The notes under the pieces were generated by a model, which was given only the letters and a program-made list of their open reading frames with translations, was not told where the DNA came from and made no database searches. From an uncultured Pseudomonadota bacterium (lineage in GTDB: Bacteria; Myxococcota_A; Polyangia; Nannocystales; Nannocystaceae): a DNA stretch of 37,080 bases. The translations under genes and the position numbers were made by a program. The stretch is from assembly GCA_913061055.1 (NCBI GenBank), contig CAJXVA010000032.1, positions 1 to 37,080 on the forward strand, in the 5' to 3' direction. Below, one piece after another: positions 16,493 to 25,000 of this stretch (position 1 is its first letter; every line of letters begins with the position of its first letter).

Positions 16493-16630
16493 GTCACCCA
16501 ACCGCACGAGCCCCACACGCAACGCATCCGAGGGTCGCCGGTTCGAATCCGGCCGACATTGTCGTAGCTCAGCTGGCAGAGCATTGGACTCCATCTTGCG
16601 GCTCGTACACTCGGGTGACACCGTTTTTTT
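16493..16630 (+). ncRNA. Unit 6: Y RNA-like unit ending in a terminator T run
   Basis: GTCACCC (16493-16499) pairs with GGGTGAC (16613-16619). The internal loop is AACCGC/ACACTC. ACGAGC pairs with GCTCGT. CCCACA is bulged. CGCAA (16518-16522) pairs with TTGCG (16596-16600). TCCGA pairs with TTGGA as the anticodon-stem equivalent, with a 5-base variable loop GGGTC. The T arm is 16537-16553 (loop TTCGAAT), the acceptor is a 4-bp stub CGAC/GTCG capped by ATT, and the D arm is 16567-16582. Seven T residues (16624-16630) follow the outer stem, so the unit doubles as the array terminator, 43 bases before the TROVE start codon. Confidence 0.8.
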
Positions 16631-16673
16631 CCTCATCCTCGATAGACTCTCAACCGTATCTGGAGCGAAGACG

Positions 16674-18422
16674 ATGACCAACGCAACCCTTCCACAAGAA
16701 CAGCGCGGTCCAGCCGAGCGCCTGCTCGACCTGGTCCTCAACGCATCGGCGCACCTGTGGCACAACCGCCCGGGGATCAACGTCGATGGTAAGTGGGTCC
16801 CGGCGAAGGGACATCGCGGCGGCGGGGACAAGGTGGCGCCGGGTCTGTTCGTGCCCGCGGCCGAGAACCTCTACGGTCGTCTGCTGGACATCTACGGCCT
16901 CAACAACGACTTGATGGCTCACTTCTCCAGCTACGCGCTGACGAAGACGGACTGGCGTGACCTCAAGGTCGCCTCGGCTGCGCTCATGCTGGTGCAGCCG
17001 CGCAGCGGTCAGCCGGTCACGGACGACGACGGTTCTGTCGCATTCCACGACGACGACCTGCGCCTCATCGGCGAAGCCATGGTGCTTCACTACGAGCGCA
17101 AGTCGGTGCGGATGATGACGCCCAAGGCGGTGCTTCGAGTGGCTCAGCTGCTGGAGACCCCGCAGATCGCCGAACTCAACCGTACGGCGGGCTTCGTCGA
17201 TGCGACGTCTCGCAAGCCTGCGCTGGGTCGCTGGCCGAAGGTCGCAGCCAAGTGGCTGGCGTACCGAGAAGCCAACCCGGCCATGCTCGAAGGCCTGGTC
17301 AAGGCCGGCTACAAGGAGACGATCAAGAACATCGCGCGCAAGGTTGGCTACAAGCCGCAGTCGGAACGCTTCTTCGCCGTCTTGGGATGGAAGCAGAAGC
17401 AAGCGGAAGACGGTCACCGTGAGCTCGGCCTCGATGGGCTCGAGCTGCAGAAGTCCGAGCGGTTCGACGGGCTCAGCGAGGCTGAGATCTGCGAAACGAT
17501 CGTCACCGGACGCCTCGCCTACAAGGAGGTCATGGGACGTCTGCCGCCCGACATCGGCCTCACGCCTGCCATCATGGTCTCGTTGCTTCCGACGCTGTCG
17601 GATCGCGACCTGCGTCAGCTGACGCCCACGCTCGAAGAGCTGGGACTGATGACGGACCCCGACATTCGCGCTGCATGGGAAAAGGCGATCGAAAGTGCCA
17701 CCGACCAACGGGGCCTGAACATCGCCAAGAACGTGCAAAGCGATGACCTCCGCAACCGGCTTGAAGCTTCGGCAGATGCCGCGGCGCGCAACGCCGTCAA
17801 GGAGGCCACGGGAGAGCAGGACATCCACGTGATGTTCCTGATCGACCGCTCGGGATCGATGCAGGGTGCACTCGACAAGTCCGTGGACGCGCTGTCGCGT
17901 ATTCTCGCGGGCTTCCCAGCCGACAAGCTTCACATCGCGTCGTTCGACACGATGGGGTTGGTGCACGTGCCCAAGGCGCCCAGTCGGGTCGCTGTCGCGC
18001 ACATGCTCTCCGGCGTGAGCGCGGGCGGTGGCACCATGCACATCGCAGCCGTGCACGCGCTGTCGGCTGCGGGAGTGAAGGTGCCCAAGGAAGCCAAGCT
18101 CATCGTCTTCGTCGTCGGTGACGAGGCTGGCGAGCAGGGCGCTCGGTTCGCGCAGTGTTTCGCGGACGAGGGCTACCGGGTCGACGCCATGGCGTTGATC
18201 CTCAACGTGGCCTATGGCCGCGGGCGTACGGTCACCGACTGTGCGCGGGCGCTTGGGGTGCCGTTTTCGGTCGTGGAAATCGAGCAGTTCGATGACCCGT
18301 ACCAGGTGCCCCGTGTGCTGCAGACCGTGCTCGAAGCGCCGCCTCCATCCAAGGACGGGGCGGTCAAGCAAACCGCTTGGGTCGAGAAGGTCATGAGCAC
18401 TCCGCTGCTGCGGTTACCCTGA
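16674..18422 (+). CDS. rsr: TROVE/vWA protein, Ro60 (Rsr)-like
   Basis: 582 residues from the ATG at 16674, chosen for a GGAG Shine-Dalgarno 8 bases upstream; the open frame runs back into the RNA array, where it is not coding. Residues ~20-370 are alpha-helical and resemble TROVE HEAT-like repeats, notably the stretch with IMVSLLPTLSDRDLRQL that parallels the Ro60 segment before its vWA domain. A vWA domain follows (~385-560), with MIDAS residues D391-R-S-G-S and GGGT, then VVGDEAG. Ro60/Rsr rings bind Y RNAs and structured or misfolded RNAs and direct nucleases. The N terminus is divergent, so TROVE is inferred jointly from the helical pattern, the vWA position and the Y RNA-like array upstream. 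It is first in a five-gene run. Confidence 0.72.
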   Translation: MTNATLPQEQRGPAERLLDLVLNASAHLWHNRPGINVDGKWVPAKGHRGGGDKVAPGLFVPAAENLYGRLLDIYGLNNDLMAHFSSYALTKTDWRDLKVASAALMLVQPRSGQPVTDDDGSVAFHDDDLRLIGEAMVLHYERKSVRMMTPKAVLRVAQLLETPQIAELNRTAGFVDATSRKPALGRWPKVAAKWLAYREANPAMLEGLVKAGYKETIKNIARKVGYKPQSERFFAVLGWKQKQAEDGHRELGLDGLELQKSERFDGLSEAEICETIVTGRLAYKEVMGRLPPDIGLTPAIMVSLLPTLSDRDLRQLTPTLEELGLMTDPDIRAAWEKAIESATDQRGLNIAKNVQSDDLRNRLEASADAAARNAVKEATGEQDIHVMFLIDRSGSMQGALDKSVDALSRILAGFPADKLHIASFDTMGLVHVPKAPSRVAVAHMLSGVSAGGGTMHIAAVHALSAAGVKVPKEAKLIVFVVGDEAGEQGARFAQCFADEGYRVDAMALILNVAYGRGRTVTDCARALGVPFSVVEIEQFDDPYQVPRVLQTVLEAPPPSKDGAVKQTAWVEKVMSTPLLRLP

Positions 18423-18433
18423 GGAACACGGAC

Positions 18434-19348
18434 GTGGACTACCGCAAGTTCCTCGGCGCTCAATCAACGAAGGTGCTGCCGTATTTTGGCGGCGCTTTCG
18501 TCCATGCCCCCGACCGGCGGCTTCGTGTGACGTCACCCGTCGCCGTCGGTTGGTGGGATTTCGAGATCAAAGGGCGCAACGCCACCGCGATCGCGGCGGC
18601 CGAGCCCCCTTCGCTTCATCGCTGCAAGAGTCTCCGTGGGCACATCGTCGACGACTGGCTGTTTGTCGGAGGCGAGGCGACGCGGAGAATCCTGATGATG
18701 CCCGACGATGAGCCTCCGGTGCTCTCTCCTGTGACAGCGCGGCTGTGGCATGGCGACGCTCCGATGTTCGACATGCTCGAGTTCGAAGGTGACGCCGAGG
18801 AGGCAGCGCGAGAGGCCTTGCTCGACAGCGGAGCGATCGCAGACCTCGCGGGCGCGACGCCCAGTCTGCGTCGTGCGTTCGGTTTTGCCCGACTCGGCCG
18901 CGAGGCACAGGAAAGGGGCCTGCGCGTCTCGGTGCGCGAGGTCGGGGCAGTCCTCCACGAGGTGGCCGACGGCACCCGAGACCCGGCGGCTGTCCTCGAT
19001 ACGCTCGAGGCTCGGGTCTACACGATGGACCCCAGCTCGGACCATCGCGCGCGTGGACCTGTTTCCACGGGGACGCCCGATGATGCACCGACGCGGGCGG
19101 CAGCCGCTCTCGAAGGGGCAGGGGCCACGCTGCTCGACACGCGGTTCGCGGGCGAGCGGACGATGGAGGTCATCTTCCGCTACCTCGGGGAGCGCTTTGT
19201 CGCGACGGTCGATTGGGAAACGTTGCACGTCTACGACTCTGGGATCTGTCTGGACGGCGCCGATGAAGAACTGGGTCTCGATGCCCTGCCTTCGGTCATT
19301 TCGGAAGCCATCCATGGCGACCTTCTCTACATCACACGACGGGCGTAA
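18434..19348 (+). CDS. Uncharacterised protein of the Ro60-Ubl operon
   Basis: 304 residues from a GTG at 18434, preceded by GAGGA 8 bases upstream and 11 bases after the rsr-like stop. An upstream in-frame start at 18377 would overlap that gene. I do not recognise the family. The N half is rich in strands with aromatic and Gly residues (VAVGWWDFEIKG, VDDWLFVGG). The middle is helical (EEAAREALLDSGAIADLAG). The C-terminal ~90 residues again look alpha/beta (TMEVIFRYLGERFVATVD). No signal peptide or membrane segment is visible. Position suggests a dedicated partner or target of the ubiquitin-like pathway, but that is context inference only. Confidence 0.75.
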   Translation: MDYRKFLGAQSTKVLPYFGGAFVHAPDRRLRVTSPVAVGWWDFEIKGRNATAIAAAEPPSLHRCKSLRGHIVDDWLFVGGEATRRILMMPDDEPPVLSPVTARLWHGDAPMFDMLEFEGDAEEAAREALLDSGAIADLAGATPSLRRAFGFARLGREAQERGLRVSVREVGAVLHEVADGTRDPAAVLDTLEARVYTMDPSSDHRARGPVSTGTPDDAPTRAAAALEGAGATLLDTRFAGERTMEVIFRYLGERFVATVDWETLHVYDSGICLDGADEELGLDALPSVISEAIHGDLLYITRRA

Positions 19349-19350
19349 CG

Positions 19351-19743
19351 ATGCTCCGTGAAGTCTGCTTCCTCATCGGCGTGCACGACACGGTGTTGTG
19401 GAGCGACGCCTCGCAAAGCCCAACGGCGCTTCCCGATTCGCGCGCGCGTTGGCAGGCCATCTGGTCACGCCGCAAGCACATCATCGAGGTCGCTCACACC
19501 CACCCGCTGGGCGGGGCAGAGTTCTCGCTCGAGGACGAGACCACGATGGCGGCCCTGGATGCGGCGCTCGGTCGTCGTCTCCGCTACGCGGTCATCACCC
19601 CCACGCAACTGCTCCGCCGGCTTCCCGGTGAGCGCACTGAAACTTGTGAACAACCCGACGATCGAATCGTCGAAGCCGAGCCCTGGTGGACCACTCTCAT
19701 TCGGTCCGCCTCGGGCCTGAACCTCTCCGAGAAAGGAGACTGA
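19351..19743 (+). CDS. JAB/MPN (JAMM) metallopeptidase
   Basis: 130 residues, ATG two bases after the previous stop. The JAMM zinc signature is clear: H49-T-H51-P, then S59 and D62 (HTHPLGGAEFSLED). The catalytic glutamate is expected in the first strand region; E4 is the only candidate near the N terminus. Prokaryotic JAB proteases remove or mature ubiquitin-like proteins and are typically encoded beside a beta-grasp protein and an E1-like enzyme, exactly as here. The size is that of the minimal JAB domain, with no extra modules. The expected job is processing or deconjugation of the adjacent Ubl. Confidence 0.85.
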   Translation: MLREVCFLIGVHDTVLWSDASQSPTALPDSRARWQAIWSRRKHIIEVAHTHPLGGAEFSLEDETTMAALDAALGRRLRYAVITPTQLLRRLPGERTETCEQPDDRIVEAEPWWTTLIRSASGLNLSEKGD

Positions 19744-19746
19744 ACC

Positions 19747-19986
19747 ATGGCCATCCTCAACATCACCTACAACGGTCTCTCGGTCGACTACAAAGCCAAC
19801 GTTGCCGACAACATGCGCGACGGGGATATCCGTCGCACGGCGATCGAGCTCATCCGCAGCGGCCAACTCCGCGGGCTTCACATCGCGCACCTGCCCGAAG
19901 ATGCGTTTCGAGACTATGTGGTCGACCGTCTTCCCACTGCGGGCGGCGCTCGGATCTACCTTCGTCCCAAGGTGCCGTTCGGCTAG
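19747..19986 (+). CDS. Ubiquitin-like beta-grasp protein
   Basis: 79 residues with a strong AAGGAG Shine-Dalgarno, three bases after the JAB gene. The pattern is beta-beta-alpha-beta (AILNITYNGLSVDYKA; RRTAIELIRSG; FRDYVVDRLP; ARIYLRPKVPFG), as in ThiS/MoaD/ubiquitin and small PRTRC-type Ubl proteins. The C terminus ends in a single Gly (PFG) rather than GG, so either adenylation uses one Gly or the protein departs from classic Ubls. No processing tail follows the Gly, so the JAB enzyme would not be needed for maturation and may remove the Ubl from targets. Assignment rests on pattern and on the E1 and JAB neighbours. Confidence 0.7.
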   Translation: MAILNITYNGLSVDYKANVADNMRDGDIRRTAIELIRSGQLRGLHIAHLPEDAFRDYVVDRLPTAGGARIYLRPKVPFG

Positions 19987-19995
19987 GGTGCTCTC

Positions 19996-20568
19996 ATGCG
20001 CGTGGTGATCTGCGGAGTGGGAGCGCTCGGGTCGGCGGTCGCGGTGGCGTGTCGAAACCTCGATGTGTCGCTGCGACTCGTCGACTTCGATCGCGTGGAG
20101 TCGAAGAACCTGCAGTCGCAGGCCTTCGTCAAACAATCGGTCGGCAAGAACAAAGCCCAAGCCCTGAAGATGCAGCTGCAAAACTTCTACGGGGTGAAGG
20201 TCGAGGCCAAAGGCGTCCGACTTGCGGCCGGCAACGTGGCGGAACTCCTCGGGGGGGCCGGGCTCGTGCTGGACTGTTTCGACAACGCGGCGAGTCGGCA
20301 GTTGATCTGTGACTACGTGCGAGAGCATGCAATCCCATGTCTTCATGGGGCGCTCTCCGCGGATGGCACCTACGGGATGGTCCGCTGGGACGAGGCGTTC
20401 ACGCCCGACGCCGAGGACGCCCCGGGCCAACCCACGTGCGAAAATGGCGACCACCTGCCGTTCATCGGCATCGTGTCGTCGGTTCTTGCCCGAACCGCCT
20501 CTGAGTTCGTTCAGGACGGATCTCAGCTCAATGCCATGGTCAGTCTCTCGGGCGTTCAAAGATCGTGA
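19996..20568 (+). CDS. E1/ThiF-like Ubl-adenylating enzyme
   Basis: 190 residues, nine bases after the Ubl gene. Rossmann ATP-binding motif GVGALGSAVA (residues 7-16) is followed by LVDFDRVESKNLQSQ (28-42), which carries the conserved Asp, Arg/Asn and Gln of the ThiF/MoeB/E1 family. LDCFDNAASR (92-101) matches the second acidic motif. TCENGDHLPFIGIVSS (147-162) matches the family block ending the fold. The protein is shorter than ThiF (~250) and I see no CxxC zinc pair or clear separate catalytic-cysteine domain. It should activate the Ubl C terminus by adenylation. Whether a thioester follows is open. No E2 is encoded here. Confidence 0.85.
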   Translation: MRVVICGVGALGSAVAVACRNLDVSLRLVDFDRVESKNLQSQAFVKQSVGKNKAQALKMQLQNFYGVKVEAKGVRLAAGNVAELLGGAGLVLDCFDNAASRQLICDYVREHAIPCLHGALSADGTYGMVRWDEAFTPDAEDAPGQPTCENGDHLPFIGIVSSVLARTASEFVQDGSQLNAMVSLSGVQRS

Positions 20569-20578
20569 AAAAAAGATC

Positions 20579-20607
20579 AGCCCCGCGGCGGTTCCGTCGC
20601 GGGGCTT
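20579..20607 (+). terminator. Hairpin terminator after the Ubl operon
   Basis: AGCCCCGCG (20579-20587) pairs perfectly with CGCGGGGCT (20598-20606). The plus strand has only TT after it. The A7 run upstream (near 20568-20574) would make it a canonical terminator for minus-strand transcription. It lies between the E1 stop and the next plus-strand gene, so it plausibly ends the operon and blocks antisense entry. Confidence 0.6.
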
Positions 20608-20641
20608 GTGCCAAGCGTCTCCCAGCGGTCACCATGCAGGT

Positions 20642-22075
20642 GTGACGGGTTCGCGTTTGGCTTTGGGGCTTTTGGTCGTTGCTGCTTCGGGATGCAGCGA
20701 GCGGCTCATCTTTGACCAAGCGGGACTGGTCATCGACACCGATGGCGAGGACAGCGGGTTCGACACCGAGTTCGCGACCGATTCGGACCCCTCCTCTGAT
20801 GCCGACGACGGCGATGAGTCCAGCAGCAGCGGAGGCTTCATCACCTCCGGCTGCAACCTCGGCGAGCCGGAGTGTCCGTGCCCGCCGGGACAGATTCCAA
20901 GCAACGGGCAATGCGTCGAATCGGCTGTCGACGCGGTCGAGGCCGCGTCCCCTGTGGACCAGTCCGCGCTCGCCGGAGACTTCATCGAGCTTCCGCCGGC
21001 GGTGCGGGTGACCTCGGGCGGGACGCCGGTCGCAGGCACAAGCGTCACCTTCACAACCGCCGGCCTCGTGGGCGGCGCAGTCGGAGAGGTGCAAGCGGTC
21101 ACGGATGCGGACGGAGTTGCCACGGCGCAGAGTTGGCAGCTTGGCAAGCTCGACGGAAACTACTTCGTTCGTGCGGTCGTCGACGGGGCGGGCGCTTTGC
21201 CGCCGGTCGACTTCACTGGCCGCACCATCTCGGACTTCGACATCGTTCTGCACTACGTCAATCCGCCGACCGATGCGCAGGCGGCTGCGTTCGAGACTGC
21301 ACGTCTGCGCTGGCAGGGCGCCATCATCAACGCATTGCCGGCGATTCAGGGACCGCTGTCCGGTCTCGCTCAGGAATGCGGTGTGCAGTTCGACGGCGGC
21401 AACGTGTCGGTGACCGGCGTGCACATCTTCGTGCAGCTTCAGGAGATCGACGGGCCCGGGGGCAAGAACGGGAACATCCTCGGTCAAGCGGGACCCTGCT
21501 CGGTTCGCGACGACGGTTCGCCCTACTTGGGTGTGATGACCTTCGACACCTTTGACCTGGGTGTCCTCGAGGACACCGGCTCGTTGGAGACGGTGATTCT
21601 CCACGAGATGGGGCATGTGCTGGGCGTGGGCTCACTGTGGCGCTTCTCGGGACTGCTTCAAGACCCCAGCATTCCGGACAACGCCGGGGCGGATACCCAC
21701 TTCCTCGGGCCCCGAGCGACCCAGGTGTTCCTCGAGCTTCTTGGTGGCCAACCCTTCGCCGGGGCGGTGGTTCCCGTCGAAAACAACGCGCAGCAGGGAT
21801 CGTCTGACAGCCACTGGCGTGAGACGGTCATGGACGACGAGCTGATGAGCCCAAGCCTGGGCGGGTTTGGCAATGTCGCGCCGCTGAGCATCTTGACGAT
21901 CGGCTCGATGGGAGACCTGGGCTTCTACGTGCCCAACGAGCTGGCCGCGGATGCATGGGATCTGCCGCCGCAAGCGCTGGTGGTTCCCTCGGAAGAGCAC
22001 GCGATGTCGGCGACGGACGAAGTGCTGACGCCTCGGTGGATCCGAGCCTCGGACGGCACGCTCTCGCCTCTGTAG
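20642..22075 (+). CDS. Leishmanolysin (M8)-like metallopeptidase lipoprotein
   Basis: 477 residues from a GTG at 20642, chosen because it gives a short signal peptide with lipobox VVAASGC. An acidic Asp/Ser linker and a Cys-Pro segment (CPCPPGQIPSNGQC) follow, then an Ig-like domain (about 100-190) and the peptidase domain. The zinc site is HEMGHVLGVGSLW, with H321, E322 and H325. The later block HWRETVMDDELMSP matches the leishmanolysin distal-His/Met-turn region. It is presumably displayed on the outer membrane. The adjacent Ubl operon ends in a terminator, so a shared function is not implied. Family call is good; substrate unknown. Confidence 0.85.
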   Translation: MTGSRLALGLLVVAASGCSERLIFDQAGLVIDTDGEDSGFDTEFATDSDPSSDADDGDESSSSGGFITSGCNLGEPECPCPPGQIPSNGQCVESAVDAVEAASPVDQSALAGDFIELPPAVRVTSGGTPVAGTSVTFTTAGLVGGAVGEVQAVTDADGVATAQSWQLGKLDGNYFVRAVVDGAGALPPVDFTGRTISDFDIVLHYVNPPTDAQAAAFETARLRWQGAIINALPAIQGPLSGLAQECGVQFDGGNVSVTGVHIFVQLQEIDGPGGKNGNILGQAGPCSVRDDGSPYLGVMTFDTFDLGVLEDTGSLETVILHEMGHVLGVGSLWRFSGLLQDPSIPDNAGADTHFLGPRATQVFLELLGGQPFAGAVVPVENNAQQGSSDSHWRETVMDDELMSPSLGGFGNVAPLSILTIGSMGDLGFYVPNELAADAWDLPPQALVVPSEEHAMSATDEVLTPRWIRASDGTLSPL

Positions 22076-22079
22076 CCGC

Positions 22080-25000
22080 TCACCAGTCGAGCACAGGCGG
22101 CGCGTGCATGTTCACCATGCGTGCCGGCGCGTCGACGCCCTCGGCCTCGAACGCGGTGAAGTCATGTTCGCGGCGGGCGTCGAGCTCGTCGCGGCGAACC
22201 TCGGCCGAGGCCGCATACAGTCGCATGTCGCACGCGTCGGCTTCGGCTCGTGCGCCTTCGAGACTCCGCCGTGCCAAGTCGCGCTCACCGTTGGCGGCAA
22301 ACAAGCTGCCCTCGAGCAGTCCGACGAACACCGCGCCCCAGCGGGTTCTCTCGGCGCGGATCTTGGAGCAGTCCTTGCGGGCGACGGCCAACAGCCGGTC
22401 CCGCTCCGTTCCATGCGCGGCGTGGGCTGCCCACAGCGCGCCGCTGCCTCGCTCGAAGCAGAAATACAGCAGAAAGGGCTGCTTGGTGAGCATCATGGAC
22501 TTGCGCACCGCAGCGTGGTGCTCGACAAAGCATGCGTATGCCTCTGGGCGCCGTCCCGCGTAGCGTTCGATGCGACCCAACGCCATCAGCATCGTGAAGC
22601 GGAACGTTGGGTTTGCAGCCTCCTCCGGGCGCCATGCTTGGGCCGCTTCGAGCTGCGCCCTGGCACGATCGGGTTGGTCGGTGATGAGGTGACGCAAGTA
22701 GTCGTATCCGATGCGGACCATGAGCATCGTGAAGAGGTCGTCGCGGGCACGGGCGTCGTTCGTCGCGACCTCGAGCGTCCTGACCAGCCGGGCAAAGTCG
22801 CCGCGATACAGCCGGGCCAGCACGTCAAACGTGTTGGTGAACGAGAGCTCCCACGCAGCCCCGGTGCAGTGGTTGCGAAACGTGTCCTCGGCCCGAGAGA
22901 GAAACTCGATCGATTCGGAGAACTCCCCGCGGTACGCACAGGCCGCGCCCGAAGCGAGGGCAAGGAGCCCGTCGATGTGTGGAGTTCCGACGTCCTGCGC
23001 GATACCACCCACGCGCGCGATGAGGGTGTTGACCCGCTCGACGTTGCGGGTGCCGGATGTGGCGCTGTAGAGGATCTCGAGGCTGAGCGCTCGGGCGACT
23101 CGGCGTGGCTCGCCCAACTGAAGCGCCAGTCGAAGGTGGCGCGCTTGCATGTCCTGTCCAAGGAGCACATCGACCGCGGGGAGTCCGGTGGCGGCAGTCC
23201 AACAGATGTCGACCCGTAGCAGGGCACGCGGGTCCAGCTCGGCCTCGGACTGGGGCGTGAACTCGGTCCCGATGAGAGCGATCGACGCACGCTGCAGCAG
23301 CCAGGACCCGATCGCGCGCTTGGGACTGCGGGCAAGGCCAAGCCCGACCGCCTCGAGAACCTCGGTCAGCAGTGGGAGTCCCTCGGCCGCATGTCCACTC
23401 CGCAGGTACTGCTCTGCCGCGTGTCGTCGAAGCTCGATCGCATCGTCGCCGGTGGCAGCCGCGGCCCGGAGGTAGGCCTCGGCAGCCTCTGCGCCGTGCC
23501 CGTCATTGCTCAGTGCCTCACCGAGCTCGGCCTCCAGGGCAGCACGAAGTGGGAGGTCGTCGGTGTCCTCGAGGAGGCCCAGAGCCTGCTGCGCGAGGTC
23601 GGCAGCACGCCGGAAGGCCAGTGCCTGCGAGGCGAGTTGAGACGCCTGGCGAAGGTACGTGACGGCGGCGTCCGTTCGGCCGCATCGGGCGAAGTGGAAC
23701 GCGAGCGATTCGGGATCTGCGTCGGCGCGCTCGAGGGTGCTGGCCAGTGCGAGGTGGTGCTGGGCGCGCTGTTCTTCGGTCAGCAGCTGAAGCACCGCGA
23801 CACGGACGCGCCCGTGGTAGACCTCGAAGGCATCGTCGGGGCCAGGGCCGAACGTGCGCACGAAGTGTTGGGCCCGGAGTTCCGCCAAGCCGAGGTTGCC
23901 GTCGGTCGGCGATGAGGATGCCTCGATGGCAACGCGCTGGGTCAGAGGGCCGCCGGCGATCGCGAGGACGTTGAGGAGGTCACGGGCGGCATCCGGTAGC
24001 CCGTGAACCCGGGTCTGGGTCATCGCTTCGAGGCCCAGGCGCCCCGCGCCTCGAACGGCACCGGTGGTGGCCGCGTGGCGAGCAAGTTCCTCCACAAACA
24101 GCGGGTTTCCTCCCGACTCTCGAGCGATCTCGTCGCAGATGTCGTCGGGGACGGAAAGCCCCAACTGCGTGGCTGCGAGCCGGCACGCCTCCTCGTAGGG
24201 CAGGCTTCCCAGGTCGAGCTCCCAGAGGTCTTCCCGAGCCTTGCTCTCGTCCCGCAGGCTGGCCAGGCTCGAGGATCGCTCGAGCATGTCGGCGCGGTAC
24301 GTCCCGATGATGACGAAGCCGGAGTCGGGCGGGGCCTGGAGCAGATGAAGGAGCAGGCGGGTGGTCTCATCGCTGCACCAGTGCAGATCGTCGATGAACA
24401 GGAGCACGCGCTGGGTCTTGGACAGCTGGACGATGAGGTCCCGGAATGCATCGCCGGCGGCACGTTGGAGCTCGAGCGGGTCGGTGGGAAGGTCGACCGC
24501 CGAAGGGGCGATCAGGTCCTCGACGACAGGAAAGGCGACGGCGAGAGCAGCGGAGCGACCCGGGAGTAGCAGCTCCAGGTCCTCCGGTTCGAGCTCGAGC
24601 AGGTAGGCACGAAGTGCATCGACCACGGCATCAACGCCCGAGTACCGGACGGTTTCCCGTTCGTAGCACTGCCCCCGAAGAATCAGTGCATCCTGAGACT
24701 CGGCATGCGCGTCTAGAAGGGCGCGAGCCATGGCGCTCTTTCCGGTTCCGGACTGCCCTCGAACCAGCAGGAGCCTGGGGGTTCCTTGCAGTCCTTCCTC
24801 GACGGCGGCCGCGAGCCGGCTCCGTTCGACCGTTCGGCCGACGAAGGTGCTTCGGTTGTCCGACTCACTGTCGAGTCGCGTCGCACCGAGACGTCGAAGA
24901 ATTTCGGTGGCCCCGGGTCGAAGTTGGGGATCGGGGAGTCGTAGGTCGAGGCACAGCAGGTCGAGTGACGCGAGTTCGCTGTGTTCTTTCTCTTGGTCGA

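Noticed and set aside
15440-16630. An ordinary tRNA gene cluster with long introns in the anticodon or variable region
   Set aside because: In the conventional order the acceptor strands do not pair (GGCCCTG with CCTTCGC; GGGGTTG with CGACATT). In the permuted order units 3 and 5 pair over seven positions and units 4 and 6 pair partly.
15361-16630. CRISPR array
   Set aside because: Repeats are imperfect, irregularly spaced and explained by conserved RNA secondary structure. No cas genes are nearby.
15421-16673. Open frames across the RNA array, including the upstream extension of the TROVE frame from 16371
   Set aside because: They overlap covarying RNA structure, have no Shine-Dalgarno and show Arg/Pro/Ser-rich non-protein composition.
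20309-20641. N-terminal extension of the M8-like protein
   Set aside because: It overlaps the E1-like gene and a hairpin terminator. The GTG at 20642 opens a lipoprotein signal peptide.
22080-23219. Plus-strand frame of 371 residues inside the kinase-ATPase region
   Set aside because: Antisense shadow of the TPR-like tail, without start signals or domain patterns.
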